Of a stretch of DNA of 64,000 nucleotides, positions 63,924 to 64,000 are shown piece by piece. The notes beneath the pieces are model-generated. The model did no database searches and was not told where the DNA came from. It saw nothing but the letters and a program-made list of their open reading frames with translations. Origin of the DNA: Streptomyces sp. NP160 (lineage in GTDB: Bacteria > Actinomycetota > Actinomycetes > Actinomycetales > Quadrisphaeraceae). The stretch covers positions 1 through 64,000 of the forward strand of contig NZ_VDMJ01000002.1 in NCBI RefSeq assembly GCF_006335115.1, read 5' to 3'. Made by a program: the position numbers and the translations under genes. Positions within the stretch are counted from its first letter, which is position 1; each line of letters starts with the position of its first letter.

Positions 63924-64000
63924 AGGGATCTCCTCGAGCGTCGACGGTCGGGCCGCGTCAACGGTGCTGAATCAGCGGCGCCGAGCACGTTAGGCCGTCG

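Overview
The window is very GC-rich (about 75% by eye) and tightly packed. Many start codons are GTG, and genes often overlap by ATGA or GTGA. It encodes a complete Pup-proteasome system, RbpA, a polyprenol-phosphate mannose synthase and a TatA/TatC pair. This points to an actinobacterium; gene order and leaderless style suggest something near Kineosporiales, but that placement is inference. Gene order from rbpA to the RecB-like nuclease parallels the Rv2050-Rv2119 region of Mycobacterium tuberculosis (from memory, not searched). I see no rRNA, tRNA, CRISPR array or insertion sequence.

Layout. 1-3.2 kb: an accessory-looking edge with a cut-off tyrosine-recombinase-like gene, a SnoaL-like protein, a DUF6204 protein, about 620 bp without a gene, and an AEC transporter. 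3.2-13.8 kb: a DeoR-type regulator; an agmatinase/amine oxidase/MFS operon; a SatD/membrane-protein pair divergent from a GDPD/MFS pair; and a homocysteine methyltransferase. 14-24.8 kb: rbpA, ppm1-lnt-amidohydrolase, a 5'-3' exonuclease, helY, tatC, tatA and two small conserved genes. 24.8-27 kb: pafC-pafB. 27-37.6 kb: nitrate assimilation, with siroheme/heme genes (sirB, hemD, cysG) next to narK, nasA, a small protein, nirB and nirD. 37.7-43.2 kb: two FKBP isomerases, pafA, a GNAT protein, prcA, prcB and pup. 43.4-47.6 kb: a HEAT-repeat protein, a two-component system, an Asp-rich lipoprotein and an SRPBCC protein. 47.6-54.9 kb: dop, a DUF3054 protein, arc, trmI, an M50 protease and a RecB-like nuclease. 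54.9-58.1 kb: a GGDEF-EAL protein and a methyltransferase. 58.1-63.9 kb: a five-gene dipeptide ABC operon.

How the genes work together. Dop deamidates the C-terminal Gln of Pup, PafA ligates Pup to target lysines, and Arc unfolds the tagged protein into the PrcAB core; PafB/PafC are the WYL regulators usually encoded beside pafA. The nitrate block imports nitrate (NarK), reduces it to nitrite (NasA) and then to ammonium (NirBD), while CysG, SirB and HemD make the siroheme NirB needs. This block sits inside the normally compact paf/FKBP region, separating pafBC from pafA by about 12 kb.

Signals that stand out: (i) a 13-bp AT-rich motif, GRTTCYGTTATCR, in five copies, four of them in the first 3.6 kb; (ii) a -10 hexamer exactly 6-7 nt before the start codon of about 24 genes, pointing to widespread leaderless mRNAs; (iii) a palindrome carrying two overlapping divergent -10 boxes between dop and the DUF3054 gene; (iv) a sigma-R-type promoter before rbpA; (v) a 12-bp motif shared by the narK and cysG promoters; (vi) in-frame short tandem repeats in several proteins. 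I found no clearly new multi-gene system. The best candidates for new biology are the repeated motif beside the recombinase-like gene, and the two-component/Asp-rich lipoprotein insertion between pup and dop.
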